DNA of 64,000 nucleotides from positions 372,001 to 436,000 of the forward strand of contig JAVLRN010000007.1 in assembly GCA_032821775.1 (NCBI GenBank), written 5' to 3'. The position numbers and the translations under genes were made by a program. Positions 10,121 through 21,562 of the stretch are shown in pieces. How positions within the stretch are numbered: the stretch's first letter is position 1; every line of letters begins with the position of its first letter. The notes beneath the pieces are model-generated. The model was not told the origin of the DNA and did no database searches. It saw only the letters and a list, made by a program, of their open reading frames with translations. Origin of the DNA: Sanguinoderma infundibulare (taxonomy: Eukaryota; Basidiomycota; Agaricomycetes; Polyporales; Polyporaceae).

Positions 10121-11950
10121 ACTGGCCCCAAGCACATGTGCTGATACTCACCTCATTAATCTGCTTTCGCTTCTGAGAAATGCATGTGGGGTCCTCGACA
10201 TCCTCGTGTCTATGCAAAGTCTTCACCTTCTGCCGGCTGGACCCACTCGAGCTTGCCTTCTGCCCACTGGACCCGCTCGAGCTTGCCTTGTGCCCACTGG
10301 ACCTGCTCAGGCTCACCTTCTTCCTGCTCGACACATTTGCAGTCATCCAGTGCCCACCGGACCCATGCAAACTCGCCTTCTCCCCACTCAACCTGCTCAC
10401 CCTTGCCTGCTTCCCGCTTGACATGCCTATGCTCGTCCCCTGCCCACCTGACCCATTCTGACCTGTCTCGTGTCTGCCTGACATGCTTGCACTCCTCTGA
10501 TGCATGCCTGACCCGGTTGGAACTGTGAAGGTCATGTTAGGTCAGCTTAAGGATGCCATACACATACTCACAGTTTTTTTGGCTTGAATATTGCCATTGC
10601 GGTATCGGAGGTCGCTGGGTCAGCCATGTCATTGCAGTTCGTAAGGGAAAGAGAGAGTGAGGTAGTCGAGGCAAGGCTCATGCTCACCTGCTGGCTGCCT
10701 GACAGGCTCTGGCTCTTCCGATGCCTGCTTGAATGAGACTTCTTCCCATTCGACCTCAGGACGTGTTGTGAACTTTGGGGATCCTTGAACTGTTGTAACT
10801 GACCATCACCATTGTCGTCACTATCGCTGGTCCTGGCCTTCTGCTTCTTGCTTGGTGGCGCTCAGGGCTGGGTCAACAGAAATGTGGTGAACGGGGGAGC
10901 GAGGATGAACGCGAGTATGCACCAGTGAGTCCTCATCCCTGCTCACATCGCCGGCTGCCCTCTTCTCAACCAGCCTCCGTCCCTCTCTCTTCCAGTGGTA
11001 TAGGTGCGATTTGAACTGCCCATGCTGGTCATACGGCCAGTTGAAAAGGCTGATATGATTTTGCAAAATGTCATGTTGATTATCAGAGTTGAGGACTTCT
11101 GGGTACTCATATGGGGATGGCGAACGATGTGGGGAAGGGGCATCAGGTATGGCATTGTCCTCAGCGGGAGGTTGGTCTTCATCAAGATGCATGTTGTTAC
11201 TGTCATCGGCCACTTCATCAGATATGTCCTGTTGCTCATCATGGGGCTGTTCTGGCACATAGCATCGAACGAGATGGTGGGACCTGTCCTGGTTTGCGAC
11301 GCAACCAGGAAACCTTGGTTCTGCAGCCTTCGGGTCATTGGGCCAGTCCTGTTCTTCCCTGTGGCGGCGAACGAGGCTTTGGCAAGACATACCTTCCGGG
11401 TCGTCATCGCCATCCGCCCAGGAAGCAGTCTTATATGAGGCAAGCAGAGAGACGCCAACGATGAACATGGGGGTCGAGAGAAAGGCAACAGATTAGCGCC
11501 GCCTCCTGCACTGCCACTTACCTCATACTCCATTGTCACTTGAAGCACCTCCTCGTCTACCTCCAGGCTATCTGACGACTCAACACAATCCGCCTCCTTG
11601 TCTTCACTGTCTTTGCTGCTCTCCTCTTTGCTATCTGTCGGTAACTTGAACGCCTTCTCGATCTTCCTGTTGACTTCGGATGGTGACCGGCATGAGGTCT
11701 TGTTCTCGTTTTCTGGGCTCAGTCATCGCAAACTGGGGTTGAGGTCGGGTGGCGGGAACTGGGCTGCCAGCGGCTTCCTCGGAGCTGCTGGTGAAGCGTT
11801 ATTGTCATTCAAGTAAGGTATGTTGCAGAGGGTCATTCAGTTGAGCTTACAGTTCATGGTCTTGACTTTAGGTGTTGACTTTGGCCCATTTGTCCGTGGC
11901 TTGTACAGCTCCCATGCTAGAGACTCAAGGTGAGTATTATTGTGATGGTG
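10121..11950 (-). CDS. DUF6532-type gene, 5' part (split by copia element)
   Basis: Minus-strand exons include a short piece SLAWELYKPRTNG near 11900, a segment KIEKAFKLPTDSKEE...SLEVDEEVLQVTMEYE ending at a GTAAGT donor near 11530, a long acidic segment (about 11440-10830, RSPSPYEYPEVLN and FNWPYDQHGQFKSH), and a Ser/Gly-rich stretch (10530-10200) made of imperfect repeats such as SGHKASSSGSSGQKASSSGS, ending CISQKRKQINE at a GTGAGT donor. The donor is about 30 bp from the copia right end, so the element landed in or next to this intron. Low-complexity N-termini are usual for DUF6532 proteins. A TGA lies in the segment upstream of the LSPENENK stretch, so either an intron is missed or the gene is also mutated. 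Confidence 0.5.
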
Positions 11951-13740
11951 TTCACTGCCAAATATGGGGAACTTTAGTCTGATCAGGGTCCCCAAGCTGC
12001 ATGGTGCTCCTCCATACTTGGTGTCGTCCTCACCTCACACCCCCGGCACTCCTGATACTCCCGAGTCCTCAATGTCAACCTTGACATCTCCGGCGTCGAG
12101 TGCGCCGCCATTAACACCACTCGGGTGTGAGGACCACTCAGTACAGGTCATGTCCAGCAGGACGATTGGCATGCCGATCAGCATCGACTCACGGTCACCA
12201 ACGACCGCGTCGCATATGCCCGGGACCATGAGCGCAATGGTCACGTATGCTGCTGCATGCAATGTCCCGGCGGTGCTCAGGGAGGCCAAGTGTGGCGACA
12301 TCTACGCGCATGCCACCTGCCAGGGAAACCATGATGCTGCACCTGTGGCTGCTCCCGGCCATAGAGGAAGGTCTCCAGAGAGTGATATGCATCATGTTGC
12401 ATAGATGGATGCTCACCTTGGGATGCCCTGACTGCTGCAGCATGTTTCGCTACTTAATTATGTGAGTCATCATGAAGAAAGGAAAGATGTTTGCAAACTT
12501 ACGTCTCTCCTCATTTGAGCAGGACTCCTCATCGCTACTTGCAGCCCCAGAAGGATCCTCGTCATCGAAAAGAATTCATCGTTGCTTCAGCATCTAAATG
12601 GCTCGGAGGTTGGCTGGGAGATGGTGTCAGTCGGAGTGGGGGTATGGAGTAAATGAAGGGTTTCTGGAAGGAGAGGAGATGCTGGTAAATTAGATGTTGA
12701 GTGGAAGGAAAGGAAAGGGGTAAGTGAGTGCTGTTGTGTGCTGTCAGTCGAGCCTATTACTGAAACCGTGGCAAGGCCAGATGCAGCTGGGGCTGGAGTC
12801 TCAGTGCATGATGTTTGCGGGACCCTAGCTGGTTATCCGGCACCTCACACCACCGCAATCTCATCGCAAGTATAGCTCTTCTGACCTTAGGATGTGCAAG
12901 CTCATGAACCATGATAGGCCTTCATGGCATTGATATCAGACCGTGACCGAGATGATGCACAATGAGAAGATGCATTCCCTTGTCGAGCAAATTTCTGCCA
13001 TCCGAGCTGAAGCTGGTGTGTTCCACTGTCGTGTGCACCGTATGACACCACATGACTGACCCTTTCGCAGAACTCCAGTGTGGCAAGTTCCCCCTACCGC
13101 AACTACCCCCTGCACCTGGCACGTCCACGTCGACCTCCATGCCAATGATGCCTGCGCATCCCACAACGCAGCTGTGGGCTCGCACTGCCCAGCGCTGGTG
13201 CCGAAAGCGGGACGATCAGTGATAGTGAACGGTCCGCGTCATTCCCCATCCAGCTTCTACTATGTCTTCTTCGCGTGTCTCATCATCTCACAGTCGGCCT
13301 CCCTCTGTAACCAACTCCTGTACACTATCTAGGTTTGCTACTCGCATGAGGTTAGGTTTAGCCAACGTGGCTACTTGGTGCCGCCATTGTACGATAAGCA
13401 CTTCACATACTTGCCTGTGACTTGCATCTGTTCAGGCTAGTCCTTACATACACCATTCATGATGCTCGGTTGCATCCCTGCGAAATGCAGCCTGCTTAGA
13501 GCCTCCACGCTGAGCCTCCGGCCACCAAGTTGTCTGAAAGGCCAGGGAACATGTTTACTAACCACCTCCCCACGTCATGTGATGCACCTGGTTGTGTTAA
13601 GCTCACCATCGTCCTCAGCTGCTTGCGCGTCGGACTCGGGCCATAAGAGCGCGGCTTCCCCTCGTCTCTCAACGCTCTCATCATCCCCCACTCTCTGCAC
13701 ACTCTCCAGCTCCAGGCATCGAACATATGCAATGAACGCA
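11951..13740. other. Intergenic or unrecognised
   Basis: A 146-codon plus-strand frame (11964-12404) rich in Pro, Ser and Thr and a short frame with MHNEKMHSLVEQISAIRAE (12956-13070) are present, but neither resembles a family I know and neither has clear splice partners. No repeat or RNA gene is seen. Confidence 0.3.
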
Positions 13741-14065
13741 ATGGCTAGCATCAAGGTCGGTGACACCATCCCCCAGGGCCAGTTCACCTACATCCTGTGG
13801 AGCGCCGCGCTCGAGGACCACTCTGTGTGTGGTGTTTGTACGTACCCTCCCCTTGTTCCTCGCCCGATTCAATTGATCTTACCGATCTCACAATGTCCAT
13901 ACTGCATCTGCCTTCTCCCTGCCGCGTCGATTCCGAATGCGACGAACCGGACGACCTGGAACGGGCGTGGTACAGTACGTTTGATAACGTGCAGCCATCA
14001 AGTTAAACACGGACGAGTGGAAGGGCAAGAAGGTCATCCTCATCGCCGTCCCCGGTGCGTTCATG
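13741..14065 (+). pseudogene. Peroxiredoxin (AHP1/Prx5-type), 5' fragment
   Basis: Exon 1 (13741-13837) encodes MASIKVGDTIPQG...ALEDHSVCGV; an intron with GTACGT donor and GCAG acceptor follows; exon 2 (13995-14065) encodes IKLNTDEWKGKKVILIAVPGAF. This is the N-terminal thioredoxin-like fold of fungal peroxiredoxins, which reduce peroxides with a Cys in the motif TPTC right after PGAF. Here the exon ends PGAFM at a GTGCGT donor (family: PGAFT; ACG to ATG is a C-to-T change), and 30 bp into the next intron the gypsy LTR starts. The catalytic-Cys exon is not found on the far side of the element, so the gene is truncated and inactive. An upstream in-frame ATG at 13732 is possible. Confidence 0.8.
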
Positions 14066-14095
14066 GTGCGTCTTCAACTTGCTGTCAATGGACGG

Positions 14096-15085
14096 TGATA
14101 CACTATCCCAGGGCCTGTGAACAGTCGGGACGACCGAGGGCTAAGGGAGGCGAGGTCGGAGCGACATCGCCGGTGTGGGGGGCGAGTACGGTCTCGGGTT
14201 CCCTTTGGTCGCGATCGTAACCAGTGCCGAGGAGAAGAGAGGGGAAAGAGTGTGTAGTGCCGAAGGTCGAAAGTCGCAGTGAAAGTCGCGCGACGAGTCG
14301 CTGTCGCTGTCGCAAATCGGTCGATCGGTGGTCGCTGTCGCAAGTCGCAATCGCAGTCGCTAGCTACACCCGACAGAGGGCGATGTCGAGTCGCACTTGC
14401 TCGTCGGAGAAATGAGAGGTAAAGGGTGGGGGTCCAAGATTGTCTGCCCAAACGGCAACGAGTGGGGTTAAGTACATTGGTAACCGGTAGCTACACGCGA
14501 CGCCCATAGCCTAGCCTGCCTTGCGGTGGCGAGCGATCACAAAACCAGCATCAGAAACCCTCCGGAACTCCAGCGATCGGCGCGCGACCGCGACCGGATT
14601 GGGCGACCACCGTCGGCTTGTCTTGGCGGGTCGCGGTCGCTGTCGCGCAGTCGCGCGACTCGTTGGTTTCCGGTTGTCGCGACCCATACCTGCTGCATAA
14701 GTAACCTTTCGTGAGGGACGATCTGCGACCAGTCGCGCAATGCGACAGAGAGAGCAACTGTGTGACTTAACTTGTGGCCCGCCGCCGTGCGACCGTAGGG
14801 ACAGTCGGGGACAGGCCGAGTCGCGACACCGATCGTGACCGAATACTTTTGGTACCCTTCGATGGCCTAGTCTTGGTGCGGCGGCATCGCACGTGCCCGG
14901 CTTCTTCGGCTCTCATCGGTACCGGACCCGGTTAGCAGGCCGGGCCGCCACCACGTGTGTCCAAATCGCGCAGCCCAGAGACGCCAATGAGCCGGCAGCC
15001 GCCGAGACGTCGGTCGAGTCACCTCGGTCGTCCGAATGGAGCAATTGCATCGGGCTCCGCGGTCGGAAGCATCGGGTGCGCATCA
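14096..15085 (-). repeat. Gypsy 3' LTR (full length)
   Basis: 990 bp, TGATACACTATCCC to GGGTGCGCATCA on the plus strand. It matches 23612-24527 with scattered, mainly transitional differences and 48631-49564 more distantly. It is rich in GTCGC words. It also lies upstream of the antisense gene, so its reverse-direction promoter activity may drive that gene. Confidence 0.9.
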
Positions 15086-15098
15086 CCTCCCCCTCACT
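15086..15098 (-). promoter_or_regulatory. Gypsy 3' polypurine tract
   Basis: On the minus strand GTGAGGGGGAGG abuts the LTR start TGATGCG. This fixes the element orientation as minus. The 35 bp at 15086-15120 recur almost exactly inside pol at 19687-19721. Confidence 0.85.
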
Positions 15099-15436
15099 GG
15101 GATCTCGACCGTCCTCGGTCGCTGCGAGGAAGCTGCGTGGTACTGGTGCCATCGCCGCGCGATCTTCTCTTCTCGGCCACTTGACAGACGGCGATCCTCG
15201 CTAGACACGCTTCTCGTGCTTCTCGACGAAAACGGTAACCCTTTGACCCGTCGCGCGACAAAAGACTGCCCTGAACTGGTGATCCTGCGACTCCAGGCGT
15301 GCGATGGGGGTAGGCCCGGGATGCTGGTGCCACCATCGCGCATCACATAAGAGCCGTCGCCTGGTAGGTCTTTGTCCGTGCTCCCCTCCAACCTCGCCCC
15401 TCGGTTCTTCTTCCTCTCCTCGTCTCACCATCTCCC

Positions 15437-17675
15437 ATGTCCGACCCCAAAGGCAAGTCCCGCGCCACCGGCGACGACACCACCCAGGTCGCGCGCGACG
15501 GCACCAAAGCCAACCTCGACATCCTCCTCGACTACTTGGACGGGAACCCCCCAGAGACCGACGACGACCGTGAGGCGGGACTCCAAAACGCGTCGGACAA
15601 CCTGGTATGTCGTCTGTCGCTGTGTCCCTCCCTGTTCAGGCTGACTTCGTTTTCTCGTCGCAGGACGCTTGGCTCGGTGCAGGAGCGGACGCCGACGCGG
15701 TCACTGCCGTCGCCGACCGCGTTGTCTTGTTGTTCGCGGACTGGTTCAGCTCGGTCGCGCACGCGTGGCCGTCCTGGCTCAGCCCCATCCTCCGGGAGGG
15801 ATACCTGCGCCTGGCCGCCCGTCAGATCGCCGATGCCCAACGCGTCGCCCAGAAGGCCGACGTGATGGCCAAGGCGCGTGAGCGTGCCGCCAAAAAGGCC
15901 GCCTGCCAGGCCGCTCTTCCTCCCATGCCCGACATCCTCGCTGGCGTCGCCACCCCTCCTCCTCCTCCGTCCTCTGCTGCCAAGTCGCAGCACCCTTCCG
16001 CCGCCGTCGCCGTCACCACGTCTTCCCAGCACTCCTCCGCCGCCGTCGCCGCAACTCTTGCTCTGGTGTCGTCCGCGTCGCGCTCGGACGCTGTCACTGC
16101 CAACGCCGTCGCCGGCCAGGCTCCCGAGTCGCCGCCCGCCGAGTCACCGCCGCCCCGCGTTCGCCCTCGCGTTCGCCGCAAGCGCGGCCTGGTGGATCGC
16201 AGCTCCGTGGAGTCGGCCGAAGTCGCTGGGGAGAAGGCCGCACCGCCCAAGAAGACACGCCGCGATCCAGAGGTCGCTGGTGCCGTCGTTGCACCGCCCG
16301 TGCTGGCGCGCCCCGCCCCCATCGAGCTCGGTTCCTCCGAAGACGAACCCCATCGGCCCGAGATCCCCAAAGTCGAACTGGGGAAGTGGAAGTCGGCAGC
16401 CGACACGCAACCGCGGCCCGCGTCGCCTCCTCGCCCAGACCCCGCGCTGTCGGCGGTAAGTGACTTGTCACCGCTCTTTCCCCCTTTGTCGCTGCTGATC
16501 GCTGTCGCAGTGCGACCGCTGCTCCGGCTACGCCCGGATCGAGTGCGTCCTCCAGCGTGGGGAGGTTCGGTGCGAAAAATGTCGCAAGGACAAGAAGGGC
16601 TGCGAGTACGACTCGCAGCGGTACAGCGAGTGGTTTGACGACTCCAAGTTCAAGCACGGTAAGTCGCCCAGCCCCTCCTATCGCCGCGACCGCTGACCTT
16701 GTTCCAGGTCGCATGGCCGTCCACCTGTCGCTCCACCAAGTCGAGCGGGGCAACACAAAGGGGTGGGAGCTCGCCGCTGATGGCTCCATCGTCGCGGTCG
16801 CTCCTCCGGACATCGAGGGCCCGGCCGTTGCCGACCCTCCCCCCAAGGCTCCAAAACCCCGCAAGGCCAAGAAGCCGGCGCCCGCTGTCGCCGACCCTCC
16901 TCCTGCCGCGGGTCCTTCCACATGTCGCGCCGCGGCGGTCCCTGGGCCTGTTGCTGGTGCTGCGACCCGTCGTGCCGGCGACGCTCTCCCTCCCGTCATC
17001 AGCCCCGAGACGTGTCGCATCCTCGACGCTCGTGTGCCTGTTGCGGTCCCTTCCTCGCGTGTCGCCCATGCTCCTCCCCCCGCCGCTGGTCCTTCGTCTC
17101 GCCCTGCCGCGCTGATCCCCGCCCATCCTCCTCGGCCAACCTACGCCACGGGCTTCCGCATCCCCACGCCGACTATGCGCCTCCGTCGCCAACTCACCAG
17201 GGAGGGCTTCCCTCTCCTCGCATCCTCTGCCAACCGGCACGTCGCTGGCCTCGGCGGCGCGACCGCTGGACTGGGCGCCGACGACCTCGCCGGTGCTGGT
17301 CTGTCGGAGGACCGGCAGACGTACATCCGTGCCCTCTGAGCGGAGAACGCCTTCGTCGCGGGTCGCATTGAGGTCCTGCTGGAGCTCCAGCAGTACCTGC
17401 ATGAGCTAGAGCTCATCGCGACTGGGAAGGAGTGGGGCGCCGACGACTACGAGGCCGACGACTATGACGAGCGCGAGCGCGAGCCCACTAGTCGGGGGGG
17501 CGATGACGACGATGACGATGACACGTCATACGTCCCGTCGGAGGACGAGCGGGGGCTGGTCGTCCAAGCGCCTGTCGCGCAGGGGCCCGTCGCAGAGGCG
17601 CCAGTCGCAGAGGAGCCTGTCGCTGAGCCGTCAGAAGGCCAGGAGGACGTGTTGAATGGCGAAGGGGACGAGTAG
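15437..17675 (+). CDS. Antisense spliced gene inside the gypsy element; Zn2Cys6-like protein
   Basis: Four exons join in frame with consensus introns: 15437-15604, 15664-16455, 16511-16658 and 16708-17675; total 692 codons including the stop. The N-terminal part (MSDPKGKSRATGDDTTQ) leads to a helical segment (AWPSWLSPILREGYLRLAAR) and Ala/Pro/Ser-rich linkers with basic patches (RPRVRRKRG). Exon 3 carries CDRCSGYARIECV...RCEKCRKDKKGCEY, spacing CX2CX7CX8CX2CX6C, close to the fungal Zn2Cys6 pattern (CX2CX6CX5-12CX2CX6-8C). The C-terminus has an amphipathic segment and an acidic tail with VAEAPVAEEPVAE repeats. One in-frame TGA (17337-17339, context RAL-stop-AENAF) looks like a decayed CGA. It reads opposite to gag-pol. 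DNA binding is inferred, not shown; a gag-like or capsid role is the alternative. Confidence 0.75.
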
Positions 17676-18400
17676 GTGGAGTCCAGTCGCGCCGTGGTCG
17701 CACCACGTCGGACACTGATTTTCTTCCCAGTTTTCTTTCTTGGACTTGCATGTGTATGTAGGCGCGCTCTCTTCCCATCTCGTCGCTAGTTTTCTTGCTG
17801 TATGTCGTATGTCGCCGTCGCTATCTCGGTCGCAGTATCGCAGTCACTATCGCAGTGTCACAGTCGTTATCGCAGTGTCGCAATCGCTGGTCGCGGTCGT
17901 CTTCGCTATCTTGTCACCTGTAGCTTATATCCGTCAATAATAATATCTCTCCTTTGGTTCTAGACGCGTGAATGACAAAAGTATTTCCCTGAGGGAAAGG
18001 CTCAGCGTGGAATCCTTCATCGCCAGAAAACCTTCGCCATCGCGACAAAGCCACGATGGAAAATCGGTCGCAAAGGTGCGTCCGAGGTCGCAAAGAATAT
18101 AAACGAGAGACTATGAAGTGGCGATTGGGGGGGTATGCGAAAGATGAAAAGAGCGCAATATGGAAGATATGGAAGCGGATCACAAATGAAAACAGATACT
18201 CAGCTCGACTAGTCCGTGTCGCCCACCCCGTCGCTGCCGTTCGGCGGTATCGCATCGCCAGTCAGACGATCGTCCTCGACACCCGCGTCGTTGGCGTTCT
18301 TCATGTCCTCGAACCGCTTTTGCAAGATGTCGAGGAGCTCGTCGGCGATGCCGATTGATTGTCACGCGAGGTAGGGGAGGAGTCGGAAGGCCACGACTGG
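17676..18400. other. Convergent 3' region between antisense gene and pol
   Basis: This is non-coding as far as can be seen. Between 17805 and 17900 there is a short-period repeat of GTCGC/ATCGCAGT words. The 3' ends of pol and the antisense gene face each other here. Confidence 0.4.
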
Positions 18401-21400
18401 TCAGTGAAAGACTGTCCTATCGAGTTTGCAGATGACGTACGCTCCCCCGCGGTTGCGGGTGAGGACGACAAGCGGCCCGAGGTATCGTAGTTGCATCTTG
18501 CGGTTGAGGGCCTTCTCGATCTGCGTGTGTCGGAGGAGGACAAGGTCGCCGCGTTTGAAGTCGAAGTCGCGGATGGTTGTCGCGTGGTCGCGCTCGAACT
18601 TGTATGCTGCTCGAAGTCGCGCTCGGTAGACGTCGGACTGGAGGTCGGCGATCTGGTCTTGCCGCTTCTGGAGCGCTGTCACGTGCTGCGTGATGAGATC
18701 GGTCGTCGACAGGATCGAGTCGGGCGGTGGGAGCAGATAGGTTGCTTCTCCGATGTCGAATGGCAGGATCGGATGACAACCTGTAGCCGCGAAGTACGGT
18801 GAGCAGCCCATGCGACATCGCGTAGTTACTCTTTCTGCCCAGAAGGCGAAATGAGCGACTTGCGACCACTTGGTCTCGTCGCTGTCGGCGGCCTTGAACA
18901 GAACCTGTCACACGTCGAAGTGGGGTCGCTCGACGATGCCGTTCGCCCACGAGTTGTAGCCGCTGATTCGGATATGTCGGAGGTGATACTTGTGCGCAAG
19001 GTAGCCAGCCGCTTTGACGAAAGCTGCGCCGTTGTCGGTGACGATCTCTGCGAGGCCACCCCAGCGACAAATGACGTCTTGGAACAGCCAGTCGCCGAGG
19101 GTCTTCTCGGTCTCGACGCGGAGCATGCGCCACTCTGGGTAGTGCGAGATCGCGCAGCGCGCCTGGACGATGTACTTGAAGCCGCCGGAGGCGGGCATGT
19201 GCATGGTGTCGATGTGGACTCGCGCGAACAGTGGTGCGGGTGTCGCGACTGTCGGCGGAATGAGGACCTGTCGCGTCTGTCTCGTCTGGCAGAGATGGCA
19301 AGTGCAAACATACCAAGTGACGTCCTCACGAAGGGACGGCCACCAGAATCGCTCCGCGATTAACTGCAACGTTGCATAATTGCCGCGATGACCTATGTCG
19401 TCGTGTGCCTGTCGGAGGATCGCGAGTCGCTGGCCGAGGCCGACTACGAGCTTGTGTGCACCATGCGAGTCCTTTTGCCACAGTCGGTCGCCGTCGACGA
19501 AGTGCTGCTGGCAGTACTTGATAAACTGCGCGTACGCCTTGTCGGAGATGTCACTCGGTTGTCGGAGGTCGCGGAGCCACCTCTTGACCTTGTCGAGTCG
19601 CTCGTTCGCTCGCTGAGTGAGGTCGGAAGTCAGAATGTCGCTCGACGTGGTCGCAGTGTCGCTTGTCAGTTCCTGGTCGGTCGGTCCCTCCCCCTCACTG
19701 AGATCCCGACCGTCCCTGGTCAGAGACGCAATCGTGAAAAGTTGCAGGGGAGAGGCGCGTTGTCGCGGTCGCGTGGGCAGCATCTGGTGCAGGAAGCCGT
19801 GGACTTTGTCGATCCAGTCCTCGAAGCCGTCGTCGTCGTCGCGCGGCTCGTCGCCTGGTTGTGATGGTCGCCGCGACAACCCGTTGGGTCCGTGCGATGT
19901 TCCGGGGATGTGCACTAGAGTGAAGTGGAACGTCAGTATCACGACGATCCAACGGTTAATGCTAGCGCTCGGAGAAATGTCAGGGTTCTGGAGCATGCCC
20001 TGAATGTATCGTGCGTCGACCTCGATGACGAGGTTTCGAACACCGATCAAGTAGACCTTGAGGTTCCGCAGGGCGCGATAGAGGCCGTAGATCTCGAGCT
20101 TCGGTTGCGAGAATCGCGCCTCCCTGTCATTGAGCGTTATTGATCCGAAGCGACTGTAGTACCACTTGCGCGGGTCGTCGATGTCGCACTGGCAGAGGTG
20201 GAAGCCGACCGCGATGTAGGAGGTGTCGACGGCGAGGATGACGGCCGCGCCCGACTCGTAGTCGATCGCGCGGAGCGCCGGCGACTCGATGACCGCCTTC
20301 TTGAGGTCCTCCTGCGCACGGAGTTGCTCGTCGCCGAACTCGAAGGGGACGTCCTTCCGCGTGAGCTTCATGAGTGGCCAGGCGCGCTTCGCGAAGTTTC
20401 GAATGAAAAGTCGCAGGACGCCGACCGTGCCTATGAATGCACGGATCTCCGATATGTTCCCGCACGGTCCCCAGTTGACGATGAGGGCGACGCGCGACTG
20501 TTCGGGTTGTCGCCCGATCGGGGTGCATTGCTGGCCGATGACGATGTTCTCGATGTCGATGGGCATCGACTTCGGCCCAGAGTAGGTGCTGCCGGCGTGG
20601 CTCATGCGTGTGATGATGCGATTCTGGTTGTCGAAGTGCTCCTTGACGAAGCGACGAACGCCGGGGTTGCACGGGATGGTCTCATACTTGCCGTCGCGGT
20701 CGCGATAGTCGGATTTCGGTCCCTTGCCGGGGACGTCGTCGATATACGGTACTGTCCACTCTGGGATCTCGGGCTGCAAGATGTAAGTGACGTCGTCATG
20801 AAAGATAGGTACCGAGTTACACCACCCCATCAGGAGGGTGCAGTGTCGCAATGCGCCGAACGGAGTCTGGAAGGTCGTGAGGTCCCGCGACGACTTTGCG
20901 ATCAGTCGCTCGTTGTAGCCAATGTAGAGGTCGTACATCGAGCCGCACGGTCGCCCGCCGAACTGCTCGGCGAGATAGTTGGGCATCGGAGTTACGCCCG
21001 AGTGCGCGATCGTGACCTTGTTGAGTGGCTCGAGGCTGTGGACGATGCGCGGCTTCCCGTCCTTTTTTGCGACGCAGAACCAGCGACCGCGATACGACGA
21101 ATTCGACGGCTCATACACGCCGGCGGCGATCTTGCGCTTGATGATGTCGCAGACCTCCTTGTAGAGACCCGGCGGGATTGGGATGTTCTTCTGGACCCAC
21201 GGCGTGTGCGGTACGACCGGAAAATCGACCGGTGGGAAGAACTCGGGTTTGAAGCAGCCGCGCTCCTCGTCGGTCCATGTGAACGCCTCGTTGTGGACGC
21301 ACATGAAGTAGTGGAGGAGCTTGCGCTCTTCGGGCCAGAGAAAGTCGGGTCGCAGCTTCTTGTCGAGGGCCTCCATGCGTTCGCGGGTGTAGCGGCCGGT

Positions 21401-21562
21401 CGGGACGAAGTCAGGGGGATGATCGGGGAGGATCGGCATGTTCGCGAGCGGGTCGCCGGTGATGTTGCGCACGACGCGAAACTGTTTGGGGCACGAGCCT
21501 AGGACAGGTCGCACCTTGCGCGCGACCGGTTTGTACTTCTTCTTGGTGACGAGGCCTTTCAT
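18401..21562 (-). pseudogene. Gypsy pol: reverse transcriptase, RNase H, integrase
   Basis: One frame of about 1050 codons. Reverse transcriptase: RWFCVAKKDGKPRIVHSLEPLN, FQTPFGALRHCTLLMGWCNS and the catalytic box VPYIDDVPG at about 20735-20746. RNase H of Ty3 type: AVILAVDTSYIAVGFHL, FSQPKLEIYGLYRAL, VHIPGTSHGPNGLSRRP. Integrase: zinc-binding HDDIGHRGNY...CTCHLCQ, core HIDTMHMP, VTDNGAAF and NSWANGIVERP. A single TGA (18908-18910) follows ERPHFDV, where CGA is expected; the same frame continues to 18401 with a C-terminal segment (RGDLVLLRHTQIEKALNRK, RYLGPLVVL). No chromodomain is recognised. The MKGLVTKKKYKP start at 21562 is the first Met of the open stretch and may not be the real polyprotein start. 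Confidence 0.88.
19687..19721 (-). promoter_or_regulatory. Candidate central polypurine tract in gypsy pol
   Basis: On the minus strand this 35-mer ends CTCAGTGAGGGGGAGG and matches the 3' polypurine tract plus upstream bases (15086-15120) at 31 of 35 positions; all four differences are transitions. It encodes the linker DGRDLSEGEG between RNase H and integrase. Duplicated internal polypurine tracts prime a second plus-strand start in Ty1 and lentiviruses, so the same role is inferred. Confidence 0.5.

Noticed and set aside
14096..15085. Short open frames on both strands with Arg/Ser-rich peptides
   Set aside because: They lie inside the LTR and recur in the other LTR copies with frame-changing differences.
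16094..17020. 308-codon minus-strand open frame under the antisense gene
   Set aside because: Rich in Arg, Ala and Gly as expected for the complement of a GC-rich gene. It has no motif, while the plus strand has splice-consistent exons and the cysteine cluster.
20198..21502. 434-codon plus-strand open frame
   Set aside because: It is the complement of gypsy reverse transcriptase. The minus-strand frame has all RT motifs, and the high CpG content leaves the other strand open by chance.
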